Shown: positions 25,777-34,015 of the stretch, one piece after another
Layout: each line of letters starts with the position of its first letter
Position numbering within the stretch: the first letter of the stretch is position 1
Assembly: GCF_900142215.1 (NCBI RefSeq)
Contig: NZ_FRAC01000010.1
Span: 283,025 to 347,024, forward strand
DNA from: Anaerocolumna jejuensis DSM 15929
Lineage (GTDB): Bacteria; Bacillota; Clostridia; Lachnospirales; Lachnospiraceae
DNA length: 64,000 nucleotides
Reading direction: 5' to 3'
Made by a program: the position numbers and the translations under genes
Notes under the pieces: generated by a model
Told to the model about the DNA's origin: nothing
The model's database searches: none
Seen by the model: the letters and a program-made list of their open reading frames with translations, nothing else

Positions 25777-26001
25777 TACTTAATTTTCAGATAAAATCAG
25801 TGAAAAACATAAAGCTCCGGAATCAAACAGGGATAGAGCCAAAGGATAACTGAGACAAACGTTAAGAAATGCAATTGGATTTGTCACAGGTAATATGGGT
25901 AATATGCAGTTGGAATAACAAAGAGGTTATTATATTCATTTTCATGAATATAATGCCTCTTTTTTATTATAAACAAAAATTATCTAAAGGAGGAAACAAC
26001 A
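25777..26001 (+). promoter_or_regulatory. anfH leader with terminator/attenuator
   Basis: About 225 nt of untranslated leader follow the promoter. A GCTC / GAGC stem lies near 25814-25838 and a GACAAA / TTTGTC stem at about 25854-25885. An intrinsic terminator follows at 25920-25966 (AAAGAGG, an 11-bp AU stem ATTATATTCAT, CCTCTTTTTT). The ribosome-binding site AAAGGAGG comes only after it. A full terminator between promoter and first gene implies controlled read-through. I could not match the upstream part to a known riboswitch. Confidence 0.65.
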
Positions 26002-26826
26002 ATGAGAAAAATAGCGTTTTATGGAAAAGGCGGAATCGGTAAGTCCACAACACAGCAGAATACGGCTGCTGCAATGGCTCATTTTTATGACCAGAAAATT
26101 TTTATTCACGGATGTGACCCCAAGGCGGATTCCACACGTCTTATCTTAGGCGGTAAACCCCAGGAAACTCTCATGGATGTGTTACGTGAGGAGGGTGCTG
26201 AAAAGGTAACCAACGAAAAGGTTATAAAGAACGGTTACCATGACATCCGCTGCGTAGAGTCCGGCGGTCCCGAGCCCGGCGTCGGCTGTGCAGGCAGAGG
26301 TGTTATCACAGCCATTGACCTGATGGAATCCAACGGTGCCTATACCGATGATTTGGACTTCGTTTTCTATGACGTTTTAGGCGACGTTGTATGCGGCGGT
26401 TTTGCAATGCCCATCAGAGACGGTAAAGCCCAGGAAGTTTACATTGTTGCTTCCGGAGAAATGATGGCAATCTATGCGGCAAATAATATCTGCAAGGGAC
26501 TTTTAAAATATGCAAAGCAAAGCGGTGTACGTCTTGGGGGCATTATCTGCAACAGCCGCAAGGTGGACCGGGAAAGAGAATTCCTGGAGGAATTTACAGC
26601 CTCCATCGGAACTCAGATGATACATTTTGTGCCAAGAGATAACATTGTGCAGAAGGCAGAGTTCAATAAGAAGACTGTTGTCGAGTATAATTCCGATGAA
26701 AATCAGGCAAAGGAATACGGTGAACTGGCCCGTAAAATCATCGAGAATAAGAATTTTGTAATACCCCAGCCCCTCACCATGGATGAACTGGAAAAAATGG
26801 TAGTGAAGTACGGAATCTCAGATTAA
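26002..26826 (+). CDS. anfH: Nitrogenase iron protein (Fe-only system), AnfH
   Basis: Dinitrogenase reductase, 274 residues. The dimer binds one [4Fe-4S] cluster and passes electrons to the AnfDGK component with ATP hydrolysis. The P-loop GKGGIGKST is at residues 8-16, the cluster cysteines are Cys96 (GVGCAGRG) and Cys131 (DVVCGGF), and Arg99 is the residue ADP-ribosylated in organisms that have DraT. AAAGGAGG lies 11 bases upstream. It is the first gene of the operon. Assignment to the Fe-only system rests mainly on the linked anfD, anfG and anfK. Confidence 0.95.
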   Translation: MRKIAFYGKGGIGKSTTQQNTAAAMAHFYDQKIFIHGCDPKADSTRLILGGKPQETLMDVLREEGAEKVTNEKVIKNGYHDIRCVESGGPEPGVGCAGRGVITAIDLMESNGAYTDDLDFVFYDVLGDVVCGGFAMPIRDGKAQEVYIVASGEMMAIYAANNICKGLLKYAKQSGVRLGGIICNSRKVDREREFLEEFTASIGTQMIHFVPRDNIVQKAEFNKKTVVEYNSDENQAKEYGELARKIIENKNFVIPQPLTMDELEKMVVKYGISD

Positions 26827-26931
26827 TTTGAAAAAATGCTACATTATTCAAGTTTCTATTAAAGCAGAATCACTGGCAGGCTTGAAATATGCCTGGGAAC
26901 TGCGCGGATTTATGGGAAAGGAGCATTTCAT

Positions 26932-27249
26932 ATGAAAATGTTAAAAGCAATTGTACGGCCCGAAATGGCAGATACCATTGCCGATGCACTGGCTGAAGCA
27001 GGCTTTAACTCCATGACGAAGATTAATGCTTTCGGAAGGGGAAAACAAAACGGTATCGTCATAGGCTCCGTCCACTATGATGAATTGCCGAAAACAATCC
27101 TAATGCTTGTGGTGGAGGATGAAGCGGTAAAGGAAGTGCTGAAAATTATCAAATACAAAGCTTACACGGGGAATTTCGGTGACGGCAAGGTATTTATTAC
27201 TCCGGTCGATAAGGTCATGACGGTAAGAACCGGAGAGACAGGATTGTAG
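26932..27249 (+). CDS. nifI1: Nitrogenase-associated PII protein NifI1
   Basis: A 105-residue PII-family trimer protein of the NifI1 group. In methanogens NifI1 and NifI2 together block nitrogenase when ammonium is present and are released by 2-oxoglutarate and ATP. The PII fold is recognisable (MLKAIVRPEMADTIADALAE at the start, GDGKVFITPVDKVMTVRTGE at the end). It lies between anfH and anfD, the classic nifH-I1-I2-D order. GGAAAGGAG precedes the ATG. The 105-base gap after anfH is the largest in the H-I1-I2-D block. Confidence 0.93.
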   Translation: MKMLKAIVRPEMADTIADALAEAGFNSMTKINAFGRGKQNGIVIGSVHYDELPKTILMLVVEDEAVKEVLKIIKYKAYTGNFGDGKVFITPVDKVMTVRTGETGL

Positions 27250-27257
27250 GTGAGGGT

Positions 27258-27629
27258 ATGAAGGAAATTATAACAATAATCCGGCCAAAGAAAGTAAATG
27301 CAACAAAGGAAGCCTTAGTGCAGCTTGGCATAACCAGTATGACCGCCATTCCGGTACTTGGCAGGGGAAAACAAAAAGGCATAGACGGTGAAGTAAATAT
27401 CGAATACCGCAAAGGGATTCTGGAACAGAACAAGGGCGTGGGCATGAAATATATCCCCAAGCGCTATCTCTGCCTTGTGGTAAGCGATGAAAATGCGGTC
27501 GCCGTAATTGATACTATTATTAAGATAAACCAGACAGGGCAGATCGGCGACGGTAAAATCTTTGTCTGTCCCGTTGAGGATGCTCTTCGTATCAGAACCG
27601 ATGAGCAGGGTGAGGATGCAATCAACTAG
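27258..27629 (+). CDS. nifI2: Nitrogenase-associated PII protein NifI2
   Basis: A 123-residue PII-like protein, NifI2 partner of NifI1, starting 8 bases after nifI1 with GGTGAGGG as ribosome-binding site. Family sequence is clear (MKEIITIIRPKKVNATKEAL, then the longer T-loop region with YRKGILEQNKGVGMKYIPKR, then GDGKIFVCPVEDALRIRT). It should form the ammonium-responsive complex that directly binds AnfDGK, giving post-translational shut-off in addition to transcriptional control. Confidence 0.93.
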   Translation: MKEIITIIRPKKVNATKEALVQLGITSMTAIPVLGRGKQKGIDGEVNIEYRKGILEQNKGVGMKYIPKRYLCLVVSDENAVAVIDTIIKINQTGQIGDGKIFVCPVEDALRIRTDEQGEDAIN

Positions 27630-27650
27630 CACTATGTAAGGAGGTATAAT

Positions 27651-29228
27651 ATGCCGTATCATTTGTTTAAATGCAGTGAGTGTATACCGGAAAGAGAAAA
27701 GCATGCCGTTGTCAAAGGGCATGGTGAGACCCTGGCAGATGCACTTCCTCTTGGATATTTAAATACAATCCCCGGAACCATTTCAGAAAGAGGCTGTGCA
27801 TACTGCGGAGCAAAGCATGTTATCGGCACACCTATGAAGGATGTGATTCATATCAGCCATGGGCCGGTGGGCTGTACCTACGACACCTGGCAGACGAAAA
27901 GGTATCTCAGTGACAACGATAACTTCCAGTTAAAATACACCTTTGCAACGGATATGAAGGAATCTCACATCGTATTCGGCGCGGAGAAGATTCTGAAAAA
28001 GAATATCATCGAGGCCTTTAAGGCATTTCCTAATATTAAAAGAATGACCGTTTACCAGACCTGTGCTTCGGCACTGATTGGGGATGATATCAATGCCATA
28101 GCGGCAGAAGTAATGGAAGAAATGCCGGAGGTGGATATCTTTGTCTGCAACTCTCCCGGCTTCGGCGGTCCCAGCCAGTCCGGAGGGCACCATAAGATAA
28201 ACATTGCCTGGATTAACCAGAAGGTGGGTACCTTTGAGCCGGAGATTACCAGTGATTATGTTATCAATTATGTCGGTGAATACAACATTCAGGGAGACCA
28301 GGAGGTCATGCAGGATTTCTTTAAGAGAATGGGTATCCAGGTACTGTCCACCTTCACCGGCAATGGAAGCTACGACGGACTCAGGGGCATGCACAGGGCT
28401 CAGCTGAATGTCCTGGAATGTGCCAGGTCAGCAGAGTATATCTGCAATGAATTAAGGGTACGGTACGGCATTCCCCGCCTGGATATCGACGGTTTTGGCT
28501 TTGAACCTCTTTCCTCCTCCCTGCGCAAGATTGCCATGTTCTTTGGCATTGAGGACAGGGCGGAGGCGATTATAAAGGAAGAGGTGGAGAGGTGGAAACC
28601 GGAGCTGGAATGGTATAAGGAGAGATTAAAAGGCAAGAAAGTCTGCTTATGGCCCGGAGGCTCCAAGCTCTGGCACTGGGCAAACTGTATCCACGAAGAA
28701 ATGGGCCTTGAGGTGGTATCCGTATATACCAAATTCGGCCATCAGGGAGATATGGAAAAGGGAATCTCAAGATGTGAGGAAGGTGCCCTTGCCATCGATG
28801 ACCCCAATGAGCTGGAGGGGCTTGAGGCAATGGAGGAGCTTCAGCCGGATATCATATTCACCGGCAAGAGGCCGGGCGAAGTGGCCAAGAAGATACGTGT
28901 TCCCTACCTCAATGCCCATGCCTATCATAACGGACCCTGGAAGGGCTTTGAAGGCTGGGTGAGATTTGCAAGGGATGTCTATAACGGCATCTATTCTCCC
29001 ATCCATGAATTAGCTTTTCTGGATATCAGTAAGGATGAAATCCCCACTGATAAAGGCTTTATGACCCAGCGCCTGCTCTCCGATGTGAACTTAAACGAAG
29101 AAGTGAAAAATTCCACTGTTCTTCGTGAGTATACAGGGAATTATGATGCCTTAAAGCGTATAAAGGAAAGAGTGTACCCGGAATTCCCGAGAAAAAGTGA
29201 AGCAGTGCAGGAAGTTACGGCAATGTAG
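27651..29228 (+). CDS. anfD: Fe-only nitrogenase alpha subunit, AnfD
   Basis: A 525-residue catalytic subunit. The P-cluster ligand region is present (SERGCAYCGA, Cys49; GPVGC, Cys75; VYQTCAS, Cys138). The FeFe-cofactor ligands are Cys257 (VLECARSAEY) and His423 (NAHAYHNG), in the numbering known for V- and Fe-type enzymes. Motifs such as HISHGPVGCTYDTWQTKRY and the C-terminal extension are those of AnfD rather than NifD, and anfG follows directly. AAGGAGG is 8 bases before the ATG. It reduces N2 with the iron-only cofactor, with more H2 loss than the Mo enzyme. Confidence 0.96.
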   Translation: MPYHLFKCSECIPEREKHAVVKGHGETLADALPLGYLNTIPGTISERGCAYCGAKHVIGTPMKDVIHISHGPVGCTYDTWQTKRYLSDNDNFQLKYTFATDMKESHIVFGAEKILKKNIIEAFKAFPNIKRMTVYQTCASALIGDDINAIAAEVMEEMPEVDIFVCNSPGFGGPSQSGGHHKINIAWINQKVGTFEPEITSDYVINYVGEYNIQGDQEVMQDFFKRMGIQVLSTFTGNGSYDGLRGMHRAQLNVLECARSAEYICNELRVRYGIPRLDIDGFGFEPLSSSLRKIAMFFGIEDRAEAIIKEEVERWKPELEWYKERLKGKKVCLWPGGSKLWHWANCIHEEMGLEVVSVYTKFGHQGDMEKGISRCEEGALAIDDPNELEGLEAMEELQPDIIFTGKRPGEVAKKIRVPYLNAHAYHNGPWKGFEGWVRFARDVYNGIYSPIHELAFLDISKDEIPTDKGFMTQRLLSDVNLNEEVKNSTVLREYTGNYDALKRIKERVYPEFPRKSEAVQEVTAM

Positions 29229-29242
29229 GGAGGTGAATTGTG

Positions 29243-29596
29243 ATGGAGGAAGCGTTATTGAAGGAAAGGGTAGAAGTATTACTTGACTTTATTATGAAGA
29301 AATGTCTGTGGCAGTTCCATTCCCGTGCATGGGACCGGGAAAGGCAGAATGAAAATATTATTCAAAAGACAATGCAGCTGTTGTGCGGTGAGCCTGTAAG
29401 CAAGGATACCCCGGAAGAACGTTGCTATTATGCGGATGCAGCTTATCTGGCTGAAAGCTATAAAAGGCTCTTTCCTTGGGTATCAGAGCTTGACAAGGCT
29501 AATTTAAAGGAAGTGATGCAAGGGTTAAAGGAACGTCTGGATTTTCTCCTGATTACCGGCTCCCTGAACAAGGAACTGACCGACCCCCTTTATTAG
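29243..29596 (+). CDS. anfG: Fe-only nitrogenase delta subunit, AnfG
   Basis: A 117-residue subunit found only in alternative (V or Fe) nitrogenases. The hallmark motif CLWQFHSRAWDRERQNENI lies near residues 20-38, and the end reads ITGSLNKELTDPLY. ATG 29243 is 8 bases after GGAGGTG; a GTG at 29240 is also possible. Its presence between D and K proves that this is an alternative nitrogenase, and the D/K sequences point to the Fe-only type. Confidence 0.96.
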   Translation: MEEALLKERVEVLLDFIMKKCLWQFHSRAWDRERQNENIIQKTMQLLCGEPVSKDTPEERCYYADAAYLAESYKRLFPWVSELDKANLKEVMQGLKERLDFLLITGSLNKELTDPLY

Positions 29597-29602
29597 CTGA
29601 GG

Positions 29603-29635
29603 CAAGTTTGTGTCGGCGCTGCAACCACAAACTTG
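29603..29635 (+). other. Hairpin between anfG and anfK
   Basis: Perfect 10-bp arms CAAGTTTGTG / CACAAACTTG around a 13-base loop, no T tract. It could stabilise the anfHDG part of the mRNA or adjust subunit ratios. Confidence 0.5.
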
Positions 29636-29671
29636 GGAGGCACTAAAAGCAGCGCAGAAGCGAGGTGTGTT

Positions 29672-31060
29672 ATGAACTGTGACGTGAAAAACAAAGAGCG
29701 TGCAGGAATAATCAATCCGATATTTACATGCCAGCCGGCGGGCGTTCAGTTTGCCAGTATCGGTATCAAGGACTGTATCGGAATTGTCCACGGCGGACAG
29801 GGCTGTGTCATGTTTGTCCGGCTGTTGTTTTCCCAGCACTTTAAAGAGAGCTTTGAACTGGCTTCCTCTTCCCTTCATGAAGACGGTGCAGTATTCGGCG
29901 CCTTAAACCGTGTGGAAGAAGCGGTTGATGTTCTGCTTATGAGATATCCCCAGGTTAAGGTGGTTCCCATTATCTCCACCTGCTCCACGGAGGTTATCGG
30001 TGATGATATTGACGGTGTTGTAAGAAAGCTGAATAGTACCCTGCTAAAGGATAAATTTGCAGGGCGCGAGGTTCACTTAATACCCATCCATTCTCCCAGC
30101 TTTGTAGGCAGCATGATAACGGGCTATGATATTGCAGTGAAGGAATTTGTGGAGTATTTTGCTAAGAAAACCACACCTTCCGAAAAGATTAACCTGATTA
30201 CAGGCTGGGTAAACCCCGGAGATGTAACAGAATTGAAGCACCTGTTAGCGGTAATGGAGGTTGAAGCCAATGTATTATTTGAAATTGAATCCTTTGATTC
30301 ACCCTTAATGCCGGGCGGAAATCATGTATCCCATGGTGAAACAACCATAGAAGAGCTTGCAGATACGGCCAATGCCAGGGCGACCTTTGCCCTTAACCGC
30401 TATGAGGGGGGCAAGGCAGCAGAATATCTGGAGAATGAATTCGAAGTCCCTGCCGTTATAGGCCCCACACCCATCGGTATTCGTAATACCGACACTTTTC
30501 TAAAGAAAGTCAGTGACATTACCGGAAAGCCGATTCCGGAGTCCCTGGTAGTGGAAAGAGGGATTGCCCTTGATGCCATTACGGATGTGACCCATATGTT
30601 CCTGGCGGATAAAAAGGTCGCCATTTATGGAAGTCCCGACCTTGTCATCAGCCTGGCCCAGTTCTGTCTGGATATGGAGATGAAGCCGGTGCTGCTCCTG
30701 TTAGGGGATGATAATTCCAAATATAAAAATGATCCCAGAATCAAGGAATTTGAAGAGAAGCTGGATTATAAAATGGAAATCATTATGAATGCGGATTTGT
30801 GGGAGCTGGAGAACCGGATTAAAAACGAGGGCCTTGAACTGGATTTGATTATGGGACACTCCAAAGGAAGATTCATATCCATCGATTACAATATTCCCAT
30901 GGTACGGGTGGGCTTCCCGGTGTACGACAGAGCGGGCAAATACCGCCACCCCATCGTAGGTTACAGGGGCGCTATGCTTCTGGCAGAGGAAATAGCAAAT
31001 GCCTGGTTTGCCGATATGGAATATAAGCATAACAGGGAACCTGTTCTGAATGTGTGGTAA
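29672..31060 (+). CDS. anfK: Fe-only nitrogenase beta subunit, AnfK
   Basis: A 462-residue partner of AnfD. The start at 29672 (MNCDVKNKER) matches known AnfK N-termini and has GAGGTG upstream; earlier in-frame codons do not. P-cluster cysteines are Cys20 (IFTCQPAG), Cys45 (GGQGC) and Cys104 (ISTCSTEVIGDD). The C-terminus ends NVW as in characterised AnfK proteins. Together with AnfD and AnfG it forms the hexameric FeFe protein in the cytosol. Confidence 0.96.
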   Translation: MNCDVKNKERAGIINPIFTCQPAGVQFASIGIKDCIGIVHGGQGCVMFVRLLFSQHFKESFELASSSLHEDGAVFGALNRVEEAVDVLLMRYPQVKVVPIISTCSTEVIGDDIDGVVRKLNSTLLKDKFAGREVHLIPIHSPSFVGSMITGYDIAVKEFVEYFAKKTTPSEKINLITGWVNPGDVTELKHLLAVMEVEANVLFEIESFDSPLMPGGNHVSHGETTIEELADTANARATFALNRYEGGKAAEYLENEFEVPAVIGPTPIGIRNTDTFLKKVSDITGKPIPESLVVERGIALDAITDVTHMFLADKKVAIYGSPDLVISLAQFCLDMEMKPVLLLLGDDNSKYKNDPRIKEFEEKLDYKMEIIMNADLWELENRIKNEGLELDLIMGHSKGRFISIDYNIPMVRVGFPVYDRAGKYRHPIVGYRGAMLLAEEIANAWFADMEYKHNREPVLNVW

Positions 31061-31109
31061 TGTGCGTTACCTGCTGACTGACTTGTCATTATGTTAAGGT
31101 GGTGAAGCT

Positions 31110-32369
31110 TTGGATAACCGGAAGGCATACAATTCAAATAATAACAGTAAGCATGAAAGCAGGCATCCCTGCTTTAATAACTATGACTTTCACAGTGCTG
31201 TTATCCACCTGCCAATGGTTTCCGAGTGCAATATAGATTATTCAGAGGATTCCTTCCGGGGCCATTGCTGCGGTGACAGCCAGAAAGCTTCCTGTAACAG
31301 AGTGCTGACTCCCAATGAGGCAATGGAGCGGCTCTATGAGGCAAAAAGAACCATTCCGAACCTTACGGTAGCTGCCATATCCGGCCCGGGGGAGCCCTTA
31401 GCCGACTTTGATACGGTAAAGGAGACCTTGAAGGCAATCCGCCAGACATATCCGGAAATGCTTTTGTGCCTGTCCACTAACGGCCTGCTGCTTCCTATCT
31501 ATGCCAGCCACCTGATTTCTCTCGGAGTTAATTTTATTACGGTAACGGTTAATACCGTGAGTCCCGAGACAGGAGCGAAGTTTTATAATTATATTACCTA
31601 TCTGGGACGGAGGTATTATGGGGAGGAAGGCTCCAATATCCTGCTGCAGAATCAAATTTCAGGCATTACTTATCTGGCCTCCATGGGCATATCGGTACGG
31701 ATGAATATCGCAGCCATAAAAGGGAGAAATGATCATGAAATCCCCGACCTTGTTGGCATGGCCAGGGACTGCGGCTGCAAACTGACCAATATTCTTTTGC
31801 AACCGGCAGGGAGAAAGCAGGATTACAACGGACTGGAAGCCTACAGCGGGGATGAACTGAACGGTCTCAGGCGGGAATGTGAAACTATACTGCCCCAGTC
31901 CTATTACTGCAAGCCCTGTAATGCCGACACAGTAGAAACCCTCAATACCAGGCTGTCTCTGGATTTTGATGAGCCTGCGGGAAACAGGGAGGAAGACAGA
32001 AGACCGGATTCCGTCCATTACCGCTTTGCTGTCTGCTCCAGGAACGGAACCCTGACGGACCAGCATTTTGGGCATGCCGCTAAATTTTATATCTATGATT
32101 TTGAGGATGGTGTTATTACCTTCCTGGAAGGCAGGCCCATTGAACAGTACTGCCACGGAAGCCTGGAAGACAAGGAGGATGGAAGAATCTATAAGCTCAT
32201 CAAGGCAATTGAAGATTGTAACTGTGTTATTTGCATGAGAATAGGCATCTGTCCCTCCGAGGCGCTGAAAGAGAAAAACATCGACGTGTATACGACCTAT
32301 AATTTAATAGAAGACGGAATAAGAGAAGCAGTAAACCGGTTGTATTCCGGGCTGTCCGTTGATGTATAG
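31110..32369 (+). CDS. NifB-like protein lacking the radical-SAM cluster motif, fused to NifX/NafY-like domain
   Basis: A 419-residue paralogue of NifB. Translation starts at TTG 31110, 6 bases after AAGGTGGT. Residues ~18-290 follow NifB throughout (RHPCFNN, SGPGEPLADF, CLSTNGLLLP, VTVNTVSPETGAKFY, CKPCNAD). Where NifB has CNIQCNYC, this protein has Cys40 then NIDYSED: the second and third cluster cysteines are Tyr44 and Asp47. Other cysteines (53, 54, 62) follow. From ~305 a dinitrogenase-cofactor-binding domain with DQHFGHA begins. It is unlikely to do SAM chemistry and could be a carrier or partner for the intact NifB at 35770. This role is inferred. Confidence 0.85.
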   Translation: MDNRKAYNSNNNSKHESRHPCFNNYDFHSAVIHLPMVSECNIDYSEDSFRGHCCGDSQKASCNRVLTPNEAMERLYEAKRTIPNLTVAAISGPGEPLADFDTVKETLKAIRQTYPEMLLCLSTNGLLLPIYASHLISLGVNFITVTVNTVSPETGAKFYNYITYLGRRYYGEEGSNILLQNQISGITYLASMGISVRMNIAAIKGRNDHEIPDLVGMARDCGCKLTNILLQPAGRKQDYNGLEAYSGDELNGLRRECETILPQSYYCKPCNADTVETLNTRLSLDFDEPAGNREEDRRPDSVHYRFAVCSRNGTLTDQHFGHAAKFYIYDFEDGVITFLEGRPIEQYCHGSLEDKEDGRIYKLIKAIEDCNCVICMRIGICPSEALKEKNIDVYTTYNLIEDGIREAVNRLYSGLSVDV

Positions 32370-32402
32370 TGTTCAGGAGTAAAAAAATGAAATGGGGATT
32401 GA

Positions 32403-32427
32403 TTAAAAAATGGGATGCATTTTTTAA
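32403..32427 (+). other. Short hairpin between NifB-like gene and amidotransferase
   Basis: TTAAAAAATG / GCATTTTTTAA arms with a 4-base loop. It may act as a weak terminator. It resembles the second hairpin of the dispersed repeats. Confidence 0.4.
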
Positions 32428-32475
32428 GTATTAATACCAATTTATCTTTAAGATATTAGAGGAATGGAGCTTTCT

Positions 32476-33189
32476 ATGAGAATACATTATTTACAGCATG
32501 TACCCTTTGAAAATCCCGGTACGATTCTTGCCTGGGCCCAAAATAACAGTTATCCGGTAATCTGTACCAGGCTGTATGAGAATCCGGTTTTGCCTGATGC
32601 AGCAGAGTTTGACTGGCTTGTGGTTATGGGCGGGCCCATGAATATCTATGAGGAAGAGAAATATCCCTGGCTTGCCGGAGAAAAGGAATTTATCCGGGCA
32701 GCCATTGACAGCAAGAAGGTGGTTATCGGTTTATGCCTGGGAGGACAATTGATTGCGGACGTGATAGGCGGAAGGGTAGTACAAAATAAATGGAAGGAAA
32801 TCGGCTGGTTTCCTGTAACCTTCACGGAAGAGGCCCTGGCTCTTGCGCTTTTTTCCCATTTACCGAAAAATCCGGTGGTCTTTGAATGGCACGGCGACAC
32901 CTTTACCGATCTGCCGGAGGAAGCAGTGCTCTTAGCATCCAATGAAGCCTGTAAAAACCAGGCGTTTGCTTATGGGAAAAGGGTATTCGGCTTTCAATTC
33001 CATTTGGAAAATACCAAGGAAATAATAACGGAATTGATAGAAAACTGCCGGGATGAAATGCAACCCTCCCAATATGTGCAGGGGGCGGAAGAAATTCTGG
33101 CCGGTACAGATTATATGGAGCAGGATAATAAGTGGATGACATTATTTTTATCAAAACTGGCAGCCCGTTATGATGAAGAATTGATTTAG
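32476..33189 (+). CDS. Class I glutamine amidotransferase-like protein
   Basis: A 237-residue stand-alone triad amidotransferase domain of the GMP-synthase-like type. The start at 32476 has GGAG 6 bases upstream; ATG 32464 is too close to its own site. The nucleophile is the Cys of GLCLGGQLIA (~residue 87), the oxyanion strand is VVMGGPMN, and the His/Glu pair is in FGFQFHLE (~172). It would release ammonia from glutamine or act on a gamma-glutamyl compound. No synthase domain is attached. Why it lies in an Anf operon is unknown; a link to nitrogen status or to gamma-glutamyl metabolism is a guess. Confidence 0.82.
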   Translation: MRIHYLQHVPFENPGTILAWAQNNSYPVICTRLYENPVLPDAAEFDWLVVMGGPMNIYEEEKYPWLAGEKEFIRAAIDSKKVVIGLCLGGQLIADVIGGRVVQNKWKEIGWFPVTFTEEALALALFSHLPKNPVVFEWHGDTFTDLPEEAVLLASNEACKNQAFAYGKRVFGFQFHLENTKEIITELIENCRDEMQPSQYVQGAEEILAGTDYMEQDNKWMTLFLSKLAARYDEELI

Positions 33190-33361
33190 GAAGTAATAAC
33201 AGCACTGGAAGCAGGCTTAAAGCATGTATGAGAATTGGAGTGATAATCCGAAAAGCAGTATTCACTGCTGCTTTAGCAGTTTCCCAAGGAATTTGCCAAA
33301 TGTATGGGGATACAATTGGAGCCGGATAAAAAAATACGTCACATGTTCAATCTTTTTAGTT

Positions 33362-33400
33362 AACCAGTATTGCAAGCAGGCTTGCTTTATGCATGGGGGT
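33362..33400 (-). repeat. Dispersed palindrome copy 6, at a ribosome-binding site
   Basis: CAGTATTGCAAGCAGGCTTGC...TTATGCATG in minus orientation. Its end ATGCATGGGGGTAAT supplies the GGGGG that precedes the ATG at 33404. Confidence 0.55.
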
Positions 33401-33403
33401 AAT

Positions 33404-33928
33404 ATGGAACAGATCAGATATCAGCAGAGAATCTGCACAGAGGAAAGCAAAATAGAAGAATTTCTGACAAAAACCAGAACCGGTGTGCTTGGAATAGCAG
33501 GAGCAGCCTATCCGTACTGTGTTCCGGTGAATTATATATGGAAAAACGGAGCCATCTATTTCCATGGCTTAAGCTCTGGCAGGAAGACGGAGCTCCTGCT
33601 TAATAATAGTAATGTAAGCTTTACGGTATATGAAGAGTTCGGAACGGTAAAGGATCAGGTTCCCTGTCATGCCGACACCTCCTACATGAGTGTTATGCTC
33701 TTTGGAAAGGCGGAAAAGGTGGAGGATTTCAAGGAATGTGCGGAGGTCCTGCAGGCCATTGTGGAGAAATTTATGCCTGGCTTTTATAAGAGCAGAATAT
33801 CCTCCTCGCTGGTGGAAAATTACCGTTCGGCTCATGACAAAAAGGCTGTTGCCGTCTATAAGATAACACCCGTGGAAAGAACAGCCAAGGAAAATGCAGC
33901 AGCGGCAGAGGAGCTGTTTAACGGGTAG
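33404..33928 (+). CDS. Split-barrel flavin-binding protein (pyridoxamine-phosphate-oxidase / Nim-like)
   Basis: A 174-residue protein of the PNPOx-like split beta-barrel group. Characteristic stretches are FLTKTRTGVLGIAG near the start, YPYCVPVNYIWKNGAIYFHG (~33-52), GRKTELLLNN, and a middle segment with SYMSVMLFGKAE. Relatives bind FMN, heme or pyridoxal phosphate, and some (NimA) reduce nitroimidazoles. Start 33404 is chosen for its GGGGG site; the open frame upstream to 33224 has none. Some known Anf gene sets include a redox protein of flavin/heme type (Anf3), but whether this is equivalent cannot be decided by eye. Confidence 0.75.
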   Translation: MEQIRYQQRICTEESKIEEFLTKTRTGVLGIAGAAYPYCVPVNYIWKNGAIYFHGLSSGRKTELLLNNSNVSFTVYEEFGTVKDQVPCHADTSYMSVMLFGKAEKVEDFKECAEVLQAIVEKFMPGFYKSRISSSLVENYRSAHDKKAVAVYKITPVERTAKENAAAAEELFNG

Positions 33929-33961
33929 GGAGCGAAATTTATGAAAGCAGTCTGTAAAGAT

Positions 33962-33994
33962 GCCTGAACCCTGTGAGGGAAAGGTCAGGCTTTT
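33962..33994 (+). terminator. Terminator-like hairpin inside the anf gene set
   Basis: GCCTGAACC / GGTCAGGC with a 12-base loop and TTTT directly after. It lies 30 bases after the split-barrel gene and may reduce expression of the genes beyond. Confidence 0.6.
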
Positions 33995-34015
33995 CGGCAA
34001 AAGGAGGCTGATGCT

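Noticed and set aside
25800..25918. Molybdenum-cofactor, c-di-GMP, glutamine or TPP riboswitch in the anfH leader
   Set aside because: The conserved cores of these classes are not present in order; only short words match by chance.
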